A DNA stretch of 64,000 nt from Pyricularia pennisetigena (GCF_004337985.1 NW_021940919.1:1461874-1525873), one strand, 5' to 3'; counted from the first letter of the stretch, positions 10,458-24,000 are shown. Translations and numbers: made by a program. The notes: generated by a model not told the origin, from the letters alone.

Positions 10458-12399
10458 TGTGCTTTTTTTTTTTTTTCTTTCTTCTAGTCTAGTATTAAAT
10501 GTTTGTTTTAATGATAGCGAATGTGTTGGTCTTTGGTTGTTGCGATAACGAACGACTATAACGATCAAGACCAAAAAAAAGCGTCAAGATCAATAGCGAG
10601 TGTGGCAGCTCAACAAACGAATGTGAGCGTGATGGTAAAAAAAAAAAGAGGCACTATATTATTTCACATTGCGGACGACGTCCTCGCGATATATATTGTA
10701 GACGACGTACTCGGTTAGCCAATACCCCTTGATGAATGTAACAAGTCCCACAAACTCCTTTACTAGGGCCCTTGGCAACTGTCCACGACAAGCACGCAGA
10801 CACGATGACGTCGGCTTCAAAATGTTCCATCGAATCCATCGTAAGGTAGGCTTATACCTTGACCAACAGCATGAACATCATCTAGTAAACAATTGCCAAG
10901 AGTGCTAGCAAATAAAGGAGAAAATTTTCGATCTTAGGGCCTTTTTGACACGAGCATCTGGTGACTTCAATACGAACAACGGGTGGGGAAGGGTTCGGAG
11001 ATTCACTAGCAATTGCAGGGGTAACCAGTCATGCGCGAGTCCAGCACACCTCCTATCCGGCCAGGATTCCCAGAATATAGGCGAAGCAAAGGGGGGCTTG
11101 AAAGACGGGCAAGGGTCTTTCTTCTCTTTCCTGCATCCGCGCACAAATCTGCCGTTCGACCTCCGCGGCTTCATTCCCGAGCCCTGTAATACACACAGAC
11201 CAGCATCGCATGCCGAATAGAAGACTCTCTGAAAAGCTTCAAGGACCTCGGGCGCCCCTGTTTGAGAAGCGTGGCCAACACTTTAGGCGAAAGCCATGGA
11301 AAGTAAAAAAACGAGTGAATTGATGTCGGGCCAGGAGACTGCCAAAGCCGAGGGACTTTTAGCAAAATGGCTAGCAAAGAGCTCAGCGAGTGTTTCTGGG
11401 AAAGATGTTCTTCAATTGCCGGGGCTGATGCTGACTGGAAAACCGACACAGCCACCAGCCACCAGCCCAGCCCAGCCCTACGACGGACCGGGCACAGGAC
11501 AGTGCTGACTGGACGCGACCAAAATCATGGATCGACCTTACACCGAGTCAAACCGCCCGCCGATTTGTTCAAGTTTGTCGATGAAATGATCGTGAACCAT
11601 ATTCAGTATCTCAGGGGTATCGTCGCAATTGAACTTGGCATATTGTGTATAGTGCAGTTCCTATATGTACAATACAACTTGTTAACGCAAATGCATACAC
11701 GCGCGCGCTGGTGCCTGCCTGCCTGCCTGCCTTAACTGCTGCTGTCTTACTATTTTCCACCAGTGATGGGTGCCCCGCACATCAAAGACAGCCCTGGCGC
11801 TTACTGCCTCGAACAGATCCTGCTGCCATGACCCCCTCCACATCTCTTACTGCACCACGTAAACAAGTGCCGGTAAATCTGGCTTGCATGGCGCAAATCC
11901 CATTGTCCAGTAAAGATTTACTTTACTCTGCAACTGCTCGTCCCCTCGGCGACGACTTACTGCTACCTTTACCTTACTGGATGCCTCATCGGTACTTACT
12001 CTGTTGGCGCTCTGTTTGTAGGCACAGGATACCCACGGCCCTTCCCGTCGTTCCTGTGTTTGATCTATGATGTACTACGAAATGTAGTCAGCATGCACCC
12101 TGACATGGAGAAGCCTTAACACAATCTGCTTCTACGGTGTAGTCCTACTGCTGGCAATCGCTCCTTGGTGTCAAAACTAGTCAGAGACAGCCTGGAGTAG
12201 ACCCCATGTCCTCATTGTTTGCTTAGGCTTCTCTCTCTATCTCTCTCTCTCTCTTCTTACTATCACCTGTTGGTTGACTTACTGGTACATAGAAATTAAT
12301 CTACATGTCTTTCTATATAACCATATGCTCCGATTCCTCGAGATTATGTCTGGCTTCTGTATCTCCACAGCATCACAAGGCAAGTCTTCTCATTTATTT
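10458..12399. other. Intergenic region upstream of tyrosinase
   Basis: Promoter side of the tyrosinase gene, followed by non-coding DNA. It holds a CTAGTCTAG copy at 10484-10492, a GCCT repeat near 11714-11731 and a CT microsatellite at about 12230-12254. From about 11740 the sequence is enriched in CTTAC on the + strand, which grades into the branch-point array to the right. I see no convincing gene. Confidence 0.5.
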
Positions 12400-15365
12400 T
12401 CCAACTGACAATCTGACAGCTATAGGATCTCAACACCCATCTTACACAAGTGCAAACTTCAAACCTCACCCCACGAGCCAGACTCGGAGATGACAATGTC
12501 AACCTTTCATTTACAGGCAGGGCGCCGCACATTCAAGTCCAACCGTTAGCTCAAGGGAAATGCATAACGTGCAGGGCGAGATATCTTAATAGCATCCCGA
12601 GACAAGAAAACGATCCAACGCTCGGTTGTGCAGACATATTGACACACAAACTTCTCACAGATCTTCCTAGAACTCCTTTTGCTAACCAAATGAACTAGAT
12701 ATGCACCCCACTCAAGATGTTTGAGATTTTTGCAACTGATTCATACTTCTTTAGCAGTTCTCGTTTACCTCTATCATGGGATCATGTTCCCACTTAGGCT
12801 AATGCCGCCAGGCTGATACTAACTCACTAACAACCCGTCTTAGATAAAGATTATGGATTACTAATAATAGTAATCCTCGTGAAGCGAATATTTACTACTG
12901 ACTTACTTGCTCTGACTATAGGCAAAGGAATCCTTCCAAAACATTGAGATTGACTTACTGAAACTACTAAATGAGAACTCACATAACTAGTTTAGCATCT
13001 AGGTCTCGAACTCAACCGGTTGACATCTATCCCATACCTCACGGGTCTTCTTTTACTAACATATATCTAGATTCCTCGGCTCTCAATGCCTCAAACGCCG
13101 TACCGATCTCTTCTCTCGCCGAGATATACCTAAGCCTACCATTACCCGTTCAGAAATCTTCCAACTATTTGTTCACCTACACCCTATCATTGAGCTGTCG
13201 GACTGTTGGCTACTAATTTTACTAACATGAGTGACAGCTAGATTCCTATAATAACCCGATTAGGACTGCTTCCGGGCAGCGAACTAACCACAGCAGGATC
13301 TTCCGCGCCTTGGTCGCTTGCCCCCACCCCCGGATGATACCCGCTACACTTAGTTACATCCGCTTGCTAGGAGATTTACTAACCCAGCGTACAGGACAAC
13401 TAACCATAGTCAAATTATGAAAGAAAAGGCTTACTAACGCAGGAAGAAGGAACTACTCTGTACTTATCTCCAGGCCGAGCGAGACCATAACGTTCTAGAC
13501 ATTCACGTCTTCCGAGAACGCCAAGCTGACTGCGGCCCTACGAGCAAGCGGCCGAGCCGAGCAGCCCGTCATCGCAACGGCCGAGCGAACAACAGACTGG
13601 GTTATAGTAGGCGGGAATGCTAACAAACCTATAATAGATCGAAAGACACCTAGGCATATAATCAAGCAGCCATAACTTGGCTAAGAAGATTGCCGCTGGG
13701 AATTGTCCAGAATACTAACCTTCATAGATACCCATACTGTCCTTGGACACACGAACCTACTAATTTCGAGAGTCTTTAGGAACCCCCAACCGAGTGACTA
13801 TAGCGAAAATGACAGCGACTACTAGCTAACTAACTAACTAACTACTCACCCATTCTAGCAGCTTCCCGAGCGCGTCAAGATGTATGGAAATGCTAACGTT
13901 TTAGGCTTATTATCACTCTCACCTAGAAAATGATAAGAGAAACCGAGAGCCGAGATGAGCAACACGTACCGAGTAGCCTCAAGTTGCCTGACAGCCCAGC
14001 CAAGCAGGAGGTTGGGTAGTTTTGATATCGTCTGGGGTGACAGCTAACAGTGATAGGTCCCTGCCAATCGATCGAACGGGTGAATCGCCGAGCATGAAAG
14101 AAGCGCCCGTGGCCCTCAAGCTGCCCCCATCGGATCGGCTACTAATCACTAACCAAGCAGTCATTGACCTCTTTAATCTCTTTTCTCAAGCCAGGCCCCA
14201 AGCACTTTGGCTTGAGCGTACTAACAAAGCGTGATATAGGTTACCCAAACTTCCTAGACTACTATACTGACGATGCTCACGAACCTCTCCCTCTCCTGTT
14301 CTTATCAATCATACTCGAAGCTTTCCTTCCTTAAAACCATACTACTGACAGCACAGATACAGTTTACTACCATTATCTACACGCTCTTTTCTTCTTTTCA
14401 TGGCCTATGAATCGTTCCCCTAGCTCCGCTTCTCTTTCCATCTTTTCAACCTCAACCACTCAAAGCTAACACCAGTCGAGAGGGACTACGTTATGCATGT
14501 TACTGACACTACTTTGTGTTCTAGGATTCCTGCCATCACAAAAAACTAACTTGGCTGTTATCATTTGGGTGTTACAGCTGCACTAACTTCGTTTTTTGTC
14601 TAGGTCTCATCAATATGGTCATGATGCGGGATTCTGCCATGCCATAGCTACTAACTACTAGGGTTTCGGCCGAGCCACAGGGCTAGCCGCGCGATACTTT
14701 TGGGATATACTAACTTGAAAACAGATGTATCTATTTACACCTACTAGTGCACTCTATACTACTGACTGACTGATGATTATTCTAGCTCTAGCCTCACTTC
14801 CCCCCCTCTGGACCTATTATCATTGGCACTGACCTTGGACCCGTTTCGGTACTCTGTGTTCAAATGATGTACCGCCGCAAAGTTACTCGCATCCCGAATC
14901 TTAAACCCCTCAGATGCTGTCCTCCTCGCACCCAGTTCGCGATATGAATACTACTAACACACGGCAGCAAAACAGGAGCTGAAAGGATTAGCTTTAGGAA
15001 AAAAAAGCTTCATTCCAATTCAAGAAGATAGGAGACTGATCTCATCATCTAGCAGCAATGATACTAACGATAAAGTTACTACCGCCATCCAAAGATACGC
15101 AGGCTTGCCTGGCAGCCATCCCAATGACAGAATCAACCCGAACCCGAGGTGTATAGATTCCGAAGACTACGCTAAGCCAAGAACCAAATATCACATAACA
15201 GCTGCCTCCGTCTTTCGCGAAGGCGAGGCACGAGATGGCTAAGAACAAGATACAAACAGCTGTTGGTCAGCATTCCCATTGATGGAGTACTTTGGATGAC
15301 GCCTGGAACCAGTTCTAGACTCTAAACATTTGACGAGACAGGGAATACTTCTAACAATACAGACG
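12400..15365 (+). other. Array of intron 3'-end-like modules (branch point + AG), function unknown
   Basis: A non-coding stretch of about 3 kb carries roughly 25 + strand copies of CTAAC or CTGAC followed within about 10-30 nt by AG, usually TAG or CAG. Perfect TACTAAC occurs at 12817, 13054, 13220, 13377, 13432, 13713, 14219, 14649, 14708, 14952 and 15062. Paired AGs end at, for example, 12843, 13070, 13241, 13394, 13442, 13727, 14239, 14661, 14724 and 14967. Other pairs use CTAAC at 13400, 13620, 13893, 14044, 14149, 14583 and 15351, and CTGAC at 12405, 12912, 14345 and 14503. I see no reverse-complement GTTAGTA here. I also see no GTAAGT or GTGAGT donor on the + strand, only weak GTATGG at about 13872. 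No long open frame links the segments. It could be a non-coding transcript with many alternative acceptors, a diverged tandem repeat, or something else. Confidence 0.6.
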
Positions 15366-18300
15366 AGTTCGTACAGGGGCACTATAGCCAACGGTAGTCC
15401 GGGGCCTACAGCAAACGAAGGTTATGATTCGCTACGTGCGGAGGTTTGGAGGGGAAGCCGAGAACATGTTCGTCAAGCAAGAAGAGACCTACCGAGGGTT
15501 CGAGTTCATATTATGACATCTCCCATAGTCCAGCTGAAAATATACTTTTTTTTTTTCTTTTCTTTTCTCTGCACGCAGTCAATCACCGAACGATATTCAG
15601 CCGATTTCTTGTTCTTCTTTTTGGTTTTACCCAAACATGCTGCAAGATCGTCCAATTTCATTTCATCATTGTTGTTTTTTCCACCTCCAAGACGCTTTCA
15701 GCTGGCGCAGATTACCTCATTCTACGAGATTCAGTTTCTTTCTCTTCGGAGTTTGGGATCGGCTCGTCAATCTCATGTTTCGATGGGTTGGTTCTCTAAA
15801 TCGCCCCAACTTGGAGTGACCTATATCTCAAAGCATCATGATAGACACACTCCCCTCCCTTCTTTTTTTCGAATCTTTACACATGTTCATGGGAGACCTG
15901 GCTTACTGACAAGGCAGGGTTTCCCCGCTGGCAAAGACAGAAAAAAAAAGGCAGACGAAATAAACAAATAACAACAAGCATTACGTGCCTACGATGAAAT
16001 CAGCAGATTGTCAAAGTGTAGGCGAGAAAAGCAAGCAATACAGCATTATCCCGGACCCCGCCCGGCTCTTTTTTGCTTCTTCAAGGGTAGTCCGGGGCCC
16101 CGGGAACGGAAGTGATCGGCGAATCGCCGCAGATTTTTTTTAAAATGTTGATCGGCGGCCGCGTCGGTGGGCAGTCAAAGTCCCGGAATTTTGACAGATT
16201 TGATGGGAGGGGGGGCCTGGTGGTGGAGTTTTTTTTATTGCTTTCTTTTCTTTTTTATCCCCCGGTCGCTATTACGATCTTACCTTCTTCCTGGGGCTTC
16301 TTCTTTCCCGATCAGTGTATCCGAAGACCCGGTCCACCGCGGCGGGCAATAGGTATGTAGATCGCACATGCTCGACGAGCCGGGTTCGCTTGGACCTCCA
16401 GTCCTGCCGAGGGGAGCTGAGCGCTGGCGAGACAAGGAGCAGTTGGACGATCGTGGAGCAAAGCACCCCAAACCTTGTAAATAAAGTCACGCGATGATAT
16501 GCTTTTTTGAAGATCTTTCCTCGTGGGATTCTGATAGACCGCACTTCCTGAAGATCATATAAAAAAAAAGAAAAAACATGTCACAAATGGGACTAAAGAA
16601 AAACTGCCGGAAGCCCGTGTCAACCGTTCCAACTCCACTATTCAGGTGAATGTGCGCTTATGCCGGGTAGAGTTTGACAAGATGACCGACATCCATCTGC
16701 CGGACATGGATGCGCAACAGCTGAACAAACTCGTGTCGCCGCCGTCATTTGTCCAAAAAAAAAAAAAAAAAAAAAAAAAAATCGGGTCGAGTTTCTGGCA
16801 ATCCAGGACAATCGCATGACTATCACAGTCTGGTAGTACAAGGCAATTCGACTCGAACTGATGAAACTTGGTAAATTATCAACGACGTATTCTGGTCTGC
16901 ACATAGACCTATTGCTACCGTATGAGAACAAAGGTTCTTGAGCGGTTCTGCTTGTTAATCGGCGACGGATCATGCTTGGCATGCTCCTGGGAGCCATCGC
17001 GGGACCGATCTGGGGAACACGTTCAACGTGGCTAGATAGGCATCTGCCGCTACTGGACACCTATCGTCTGTGCACAGAAGAAAACACGGACATGGGGCGC
17101 CTGTCCTTTAGGGCAAAACGAGAAAACAAAAAGTGAACAAAAAGGCAAAGCATAGTAGTATCAGTACTATCAAGATTTTGAGCAAGGGAAGGGGGGGTCT
17201 TGGTCGAGAAGGAGAAAAAAGTTTAATAAATTGCTGAGCCTCTTGGTTTTTGATCTCTGACATCTGCCTGTCACCCAAGAAACAGTTACAACGTTTGTGA
17301 AATGGAAACACCCCCCGAAGGGAACATGCCCGAGGGGGGGGGGGGTGACCTTTCGTCGCAATTTCCGATTTTCTCACGTTCTTTTGTTTGTTTTCCAGAC
17401 AGGGATGGTTTTGTTCTCTTGGGAGCTGGACCGACCTTCAACAAAAGCCAAAACCTACATGGCTTTTTGTTTGGTTCGGTCAGGATTTTGGCTGACGAAG
17501 CTTACCGGGCTTTGTGATCAAACGGGACAGTCGTATGTATGTGTTCGGCTGAAGAACAACTAAACTTTTATGGTTCGCGTGCCGTTCCCCTTTTCTCTTG
17601 TTTTATTTTTTTTTGTCGCTTTTAATTATTTTGGCCATTTCCCAAGGGAAAACAATTTCCCTGTAGACTGAACAATTTGGAAAAAAAAAAAAAGATTTCC
17701 ACCCCCTTCATCAACCGACTGCGTTCATCTCTCGGTCTCGGTTCAGTTCCGAGTCACACAAACAAGAGACCAAAAGCTTGCTTGATTGGGTTTCCAGCTC
17801 TAGGGGTTTGCAACCAAAGACCCACTGACAACGAATTTCAGGTTCGAAGGAGGCAATTGATCCAGAAACCGAAAAAAAAGAGGTTTTCCCAGCCACGGCT
17901 CATTTTGGGTGCCTGGAGTCCAGCTTCCCTTCCCCCATCCAAAATTCCCTCATTCGTTTTCCCACCCGAATGGCCTTGCCAAGGCCGTCAACCGGGCCCG
18001 CCTCAATACTACCGACGCAAGAAAAACACTACTTGTTATGGCAATGCGATAAATCAATACCCACTTTGCAAGACAACCCTGAAGAGCCAACATGGAGTCC
18101 CGATTGGTGGAGAAGAAGAAGAAGAAGAAGGAAAAAAAGAGAAAAGAACAAAAAATAAAGGACCGCTGCGAGGAAACCCGGGGGACCTGCAAATGGGGGG
18201 CCCATTAGGCGAAAAAGATTGCCGTTGGTTGGATGGTTTTATCGAAATCACAGTTCGAATAATCTTCTGTTCATGTTTACTTTGTTGCTAATAATGTATA

Positions 18301-19399
18301 TGGTATCGAGCCCTGGGTTCAGTGGTACGGCATATTCCGCCCCGAATTGGTATTTCCAACAAGTTGCGCAGGCACTTTGGGACATTAGGTAATTTTCTTC
18401 TTCTCTCTCTTCTTTTTTTTCGCGTAGGTACGTACAGAAACCACAACCATGTTCAATGCCATTTCGCGACCGTCTTTAACCTCCGTTCAGTAAACTAGAC
18501 TGTTCGCTGGCTGCGGAACCTTTTATTTTCACGCCCCCTTGCATGTGCAATGAATGACAGGCATGCGTGGCATCTGCAGGTACTATTAATGCCGCCAGTG
18601 ATTTTGACCGAAGGAGAGGCCGATAGGCGCAACAAATTAATAGTACCAGAAACTTATTAAGACGATTGTCCTCCTTCCCCTTTTCCGTCGTCCCAAAGAC
18701 GTGCATGATAATAGAGAACTATGGTAATACTATACGTGGTAGTGCATATCCCTGTTTCGTCCCTTTCGCGCTCTGGAATGGTTAGGTAGTAAATATCTTA
18801 GTAAACATGCATATAGGGGGGGGGTTCGAGTGGATAAAAAAACTATACCAGGATCAGGATCCCTGCTGCGCTGAACCCGCACCCTTCAAGGCATGTTACG
18901 TGTTGGACCAAAACCTTGAGGAATGAATAATCCACACATCATCCGTTCTGTCTGTGTCTGTCTGTACCTGTGGCGCACAATCAACGGCCAACCCGCTTTT
19001 GGGTCCCCGCCGCTGTTACGGGTACTCGTCACTATATACCCGTACCGTTGAACATAGCTGATCGGCACCTATTGGAAAAACCTGTACCTTCATGACCTCA
19101 CTATGGTATGATCGTTGGTGTGTGACAGGAGAAACCCGGCAGGAAGCAATCCAGGCATGAGCTTTATTTATGTCTAATATTTTATCCAACCATACCAAGT
19201 CAAGCGCCCCTTGAACATTTGCAAGCCTTGCCGGTCGATATTGCACAAAGCACGCGGCATATATGTACAATAATCGGCTTTGGTGTGTATATACAGTAGA
19301 TATGAGAGAAAGAATATGGCTCTGAAAACCCCGGTTTCCCTGCTTGGACGTTCTTTTTTTTTTATTTTTTATTTTTTTTTTCGTTTGAGTCGTTTTCAT
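15366..19399. other. Gene-free, homopolymer-rich DNA
   Basis: About 4 kb of non-coding sequence with many poly-T and poly-A tracts (for example A27 at about 16755-16781), purine or pyrimidine runs and G or C homopolymers (about 17333-17344). Open frames are short and low-complexity and overlap on both strands. The leftmost part borders the splice-module array. I see no tRNA or recognisable transposon. Confidence 0.5.
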
Positions 19400-19764
19400 T
19401 CATTTCTTCTGCTGCTCGTCATAAGTAGCAAAGTCGGTGTAGCCGATCGTGTTGTCTTCAAACGGACCGTAGAAGCGCTCACGGTTGTAGGGGTTAAAAG
19501 GCAGATCGTCCTTGATGCGCCTGACCAGGTCCGGGTTGCTGGTAAAGTACCTGCCGTAGACAATGGCGTCGTAGGTGCCGTTCTCGACGGCCTCCTTGCC
19601 CGTCTTGGCGTCGAAGCCGCCGGCGGAGAAGAAGGGCGTGCCGGCAAAGATCTCCCTGAACATGGACAGGTCGACGTTTGACATGCCCCAGTCGTCGAGG
19701 AACTTTTGCTTGTCTTCTTCGGAGAAGAGTTGCTCGTACCTAGGAAGAAGGGGTGGATGTTAAT

Positions 19765-19808
<44 letters not shown>

Positions 19809-20508
19809 GAAAAAAAAAGGCCGAGTCAATACATACCTTGGCTCGATAAAGCTCACATAGCTCAGGTTGGGCAGGCGGGCCTTGAGCTCCCGGCACAGGT
19901 AACCCCAGGTCTCCTTGCGCTGGGTGCCGCGGGCCTGGTTGAACAGACCAAAGGGCGACAGGCGGATGGCGAGGTTCTCCTGGCCGACGGCGGCGGCGAG
20001 GGCCTCCATCAGCTCGAGGACGAAGCGGCAACGCTTCTCGGGCGAGCCGCCATAGTCGTCGGTGCGCTGGTTCGAGTTTGAGCTGAGGAACTGCTCGGGC
20101 AGGTAGCCGTTTCCGCCGTGGACCTCGATGCCGTCGAAGCCGGCCTCGAGCGCGTTCTTGGCGGCCTTGACGTAATCGTCAATGGTGCGCTTGATGTGCT
20201 CCACCGTCATCTCGATGGGTGGGTAGTCGGCGTACTTGCAGAGCTCGGTGGTGTGGGCCGGCGGGTACCAGAACACCTCGGTGGGGTCGTCCCAGGGCAC
20301 GGCCGAGGGAGCCGGCACGGGGCCGCCGATGTGCTGCGGAATCATGGCACGGCCAGAGTGCCACAGCTGCGCGTAGAAGATGCCGCCCTTGGCGTGCACC
20401 GCCTCCGTCACGGGCTTCCACGACTCGACTTGAGCTGGCTGGTGGATGGCAGGGACGCCGGGCATTGCGCCGCCCTGTATGTGTGGGTGGACGACATGGG
20501 TTAGTAAA

Positions 20509-20562
<54 letters not shown>

Positions 20563-21032
20563 TGCAGTAGGATGAGGGGATCATTTGGGGGTTAGCTTGT
20601 CGGATGCTACGTCGCCCGCAAAAAAAGAAAAACCAAAAGAAAAACCAAAAGAAAAGAAAAAGAAAAAGTGATCACCATCAACTCCCGTGCACGGCGCGGG
20701 GAGAACCGACACATTGGTCCAAGTGCCACAAGGTAGGTAGGTAGGAAACAATAAGCAAATTCTCAAACCACCCAACGTACCTCAAGAGAAGGCGGCAGGC
20801 CCTCGGAGATGATGAGACCGCCATCGGTAGCGCGCTGGTTGTAGTACTCCTTGATGAGGTCGTTGGCTAGCCACAGACGATTGGGGTTCTCACGACTGTC
20901 GTTCTTGTTGACGGGCGTGCCGCGGTTCCTGGTTAAGGGAGCGTGGACGACGCGGTGCTTCAAGACGTGTTTGCCATTTGCGATGGCGAGGGGCTCAAAG
21001 AGCTTAGGGTTGGCAGGGCCGGCTGATCCCAT
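19400..21032 (-). CDS. Old yellow enzyme family NADH:flavin oxidoreductase
   Basis: Three exons, 21032-20781, 20474-19837 and 19739-19400, give 409 residues. Both introns have canonical ends and all joins keep frame. The protein is a complete FMN-dependent TIM-barrel ene-reductase. It has the N-terminal KLFEPLAIANGKHVLKHRVV and APLTRNRGTPVNKND, then QLWHSGRAM. The substrate/flavin segment is EVHGGNGYLPEQFLSSNSNQ with His and Asn three residues apart, followed by RTDDYGGSPEKRCRFVLEL. The C-terminal phosphate-binding part is FFSAGGFDAKTG and AIVYGRYFTSNPDLVRRI. Family members reduce activated C=C bonds of enals, enones, oxylipins or alkaloid intermediates; the native substrate cannot be told. 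There is no signal peptide, so it is probably cytosolic. Intron 1 (306 nt) is unusually long and carries a 46-nt poly-A, and intron 2 carries a GA microsatellite. Confidence 0.94.
19766..19805. repeat. GA dinucleotide microsatellite in OYE intron 2
   Basis: About 40 bp of nearly perfect AG/GA repeat with one T interruption near its right end. It lies inside the second intron of the old yellow enzyme gene. Read as RNA from that gene it is a CU tract next to the acceptor side. Confidence 0.9.
20512..20557. repeat. 46-nt poly-A tract in OYE intron 1
   Basis: Uninterrupted A run of 46 on the + strand (poly-U in the OYE pre-mRNA), close to the 3' end of intron 1. Exact length in the assembly may be unreliable. 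Confidence 0.85.
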
Positions 21033-24000
21033 GATTTTTTTGTTCTTCTTCTTTTGTGTTTTCACGATTCAGAATGAGTTCTTCAAGTCTAGCCAAGTCG
21101 CAGACTATGGGCTGATAATGACGTGCAATGAACCGGACTAGCTAAAAGTATGCTGGGATGATAACAAGTACTGTGGATGGTTTTTTCTTCTTTTTGGAGT
21201 AGCAATGATAACGTTGATGAGGACAATGATTCAGTAATGACGAGGGCTAACACTATTGCGCTTGGTTTGGGAAATGAGATTTTAATAATGGGAAGGGAAA
21301 GGAGGGGGAGAGAGAGAGGGAGATAAAAGAAAAAAAGAGGGTATACGGGACAAAATTGATTACCAAAAACTCGTTGTCGGCTTCCAACAGACGAGGAACC
21401 AAAAAGAGGGGTCTGAAATAGGCACGTTTACACCCGATAAAAAGGCCTGATAACGGCGCCTGGTTTCCCTGCCTGCATGACTTTCCCCAGTTTATTTCCT
21501 TTGAGTGATAAACAACAGGAATTAATTCATTATCCCCCTCTTTTGACGGCAACGACATCGAGACAGCCCCTCCTTACCGGCACGATGCCCGCTCCAGGGA
21601 CGAGGCTGTACTAGGAAGGATGTGGGTATTCGGTCCGCGTCTGGTAACGTTCGCTTTTTTGCTTGGTAGCTGTGTTGGTGTTGGATGTGGCTTGGCAGGG
21701 ACAAGAGATGGAGGGGGATCACGACTCAAGATCTAGACTGGAATGAGGTAAATCCCCGTTGTGCATTGTATGCAGAACCCCCCTTTTTGCTGTTGTCGTT
21801 TGCTTGTTGTTCAGTTTGTCATTTCCGTCTGTTTGGAACCGACCTGAGCTTTACCAAGGCTTCTTAATGTAGGTAGTATTGAGTGTAATTTTGTTTCTCG
21901 CTTCCCCCCCGCGGCTCCGTTCTTAACGCCTACGCAGGTAGGTAAAACCGTCTATTGTGTTTCTGCTTCCTTCTTAACCCCACCTCCCCTACTTTTTGAG
22001 CACAGTCTTTGCTGTCCCACTCCCCTCTTTTTTTTTCTTTCTTTTCTTCTTAGGCATCGGGATGGGAAGGATGCATCAGCCTTTATTCCATCGCATCTTC
22101 CGCCATTCCGGGGCAGGCATATCCCAGCCAGAGGAATCATCACCATGTGTCGTGTTCGAGTCGCTAGTACCGAATCGTTGCTTTTTCTTTTTTGTTTCTT
22201 TTCTTTTTCTTTTTTCTCCTATGCCCCGACACAGCCAAAACGGAGCGCCACTAGGCTTGAACCCACTGCACATAAACTTGTAACGGCTCCAACGGTCTCT
22301 TTTTTTTTTTTTTTTTTTTTTTTCTTTCTTTTTTTTCTCGCCTGATACCACACAAATCCTGCGATATTCATGGCAAAATTGTACGCGGCAGTGGTTTCAA
22401 TTGGCTGGACACCCGTCAAGATTCCTCTACCCTGGTCATCTAATGTCAAAAAGGTGGTGTGCAGGATCCCAGATGGATGGTGTGTTGAGCAGCGCGGGCA
22501 CGCGAGCCGTCCATACCACGACGTCAGGGCCTTTATCTTTATCTTTCTTTTTTCTTGTTCCTTTTTTACTTTGGTGTGGTGGTACAAGGATCGGCAGCAT
22601 CCCACGGGTTCCCGATTTAATGATGCCAATGATGATGGTCTAATGATTAGCCTGAACAAAAAACTCGAAAAGGGTGGGTGGTCTGACACAACCTCTTTGT
22701 TTGGTTCATCCTCTTGCTGCATCCAATCTAATATTGGTCGTAAAATTATACCCGTAGCAATCAACTCTCCCCCAAAGTACGGCGGCATCAACAGCAATAT
22801 TGTAGTGTGATGATATTAGGCACCCTTACTTATTACGTGAATTGCGCTAATGTTCCCTCCTAACTTGCATAGGCAGGCACTTTGAAAAAAAAAAAAAAAA
22901 AAGACAAGGCAGTTCAATACCACTAGACTAGCCGTCGTGTTCAATACTGTACTGTAATGCAGCCTACAAGTATCCGCAAAGGATGATCTCGGCAAGCATA
23001 ATTGAGTTTAGTCTCCCTCCACAAGAATCTACAGCGGGTCGGGGGCATTATGCCTTGCCGTCTCCGTCCATGGAACAAATACTGTTAGGGGACCTGGGCT
23101 TCTATTGCAGACTTGAGCTTGGTCTAATCTACTGTGGGCTAGTCTAGACCTAGTGTTATTAGGCCAAAACTAGACAAGACGACGACACATGCCATGGCTG
23201 CATTCAGTAGGCAGCTGAAGCACAATGAGACTACACTGTATAAGGTAGGCAGATGCAGGCAAGGCAATTGGTATGGATGAACAAACAGGAGAGATGTTGT
23301 TAGATTAGATAATCCACCAAGAAAAAGAAAACTCCAAGTAGATATGGTCGCGATTCGCTGGACAAATCACCAGGGACCAAGCCTGAACTACTCATAAACC
23401 TTTGTGGGTTTTTGTGTTCCCGGGAAAGGCTATGCCGGAATGCCTACCAAGTACTGCGTGTACTGTATTTGATGAGACGAGATTTACATACTGTATGTAC
23501 CATTACTTGGTATATTATGGGGAGGGGTCCATTTACGTATTTGCAGTAATACGACGACCCAAGCGAGATTCTTTATGCATCTTCATTCTGCTGGCGAGTT
23601 TTGTCTTGTTCGCTTCCATTTCCTCTTCCTTTCTTGATTCGGTTCTATCCCCTGTCCAGCCTAGTCTAGACCGAAGCACGTAAGCAGCATTTCGTTGTGC
23701 CTGATTGTCCCTCACCTTCCTCCCACTTACCTTGAGCTGCACGACAGCCAGTACCTTGGGTACCCACCTGGCAACAGCTCATCATGCAATCTATCTGAAG
23801 AGAGATCAACGTTCCAATTAGCGGTACATGAAAAAGCTTACCGTATATGCATTAACTATGGTCTCTCGTATAGATACGACTCGTTGTTGCACCCAAAACA
23901 AAAAGGAAAACAAGAGAGGAAAAAAAAAAAAAAAAAAACCCCCCCAAAAAGAAATGAGTGACACGAAAGCTTGATGATACTTAATAGGTTGTCCCGATCT

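Noticed and set aside
9726..10487. Long + strand open frame (253 codons) opposite the tyrosinase
   Set aside because: Shadow of the GC-rich tyrosinase gene; the reverse strand has all six copper ligands and a signal peptide.
12400..15365. A normal many-exon protein gene in the branch-point array
   Set aside because: No strong donors on the + strand and segments between acceptors are not open in consistent phases.
12400..15365. Telomere-like or CRISPR-like repeat
   Set aside because: CTAAC is not the TTAGGG/CCCTAA repeat, spacing is irregular, and no constant repeat longer than about 9 bp is shared.
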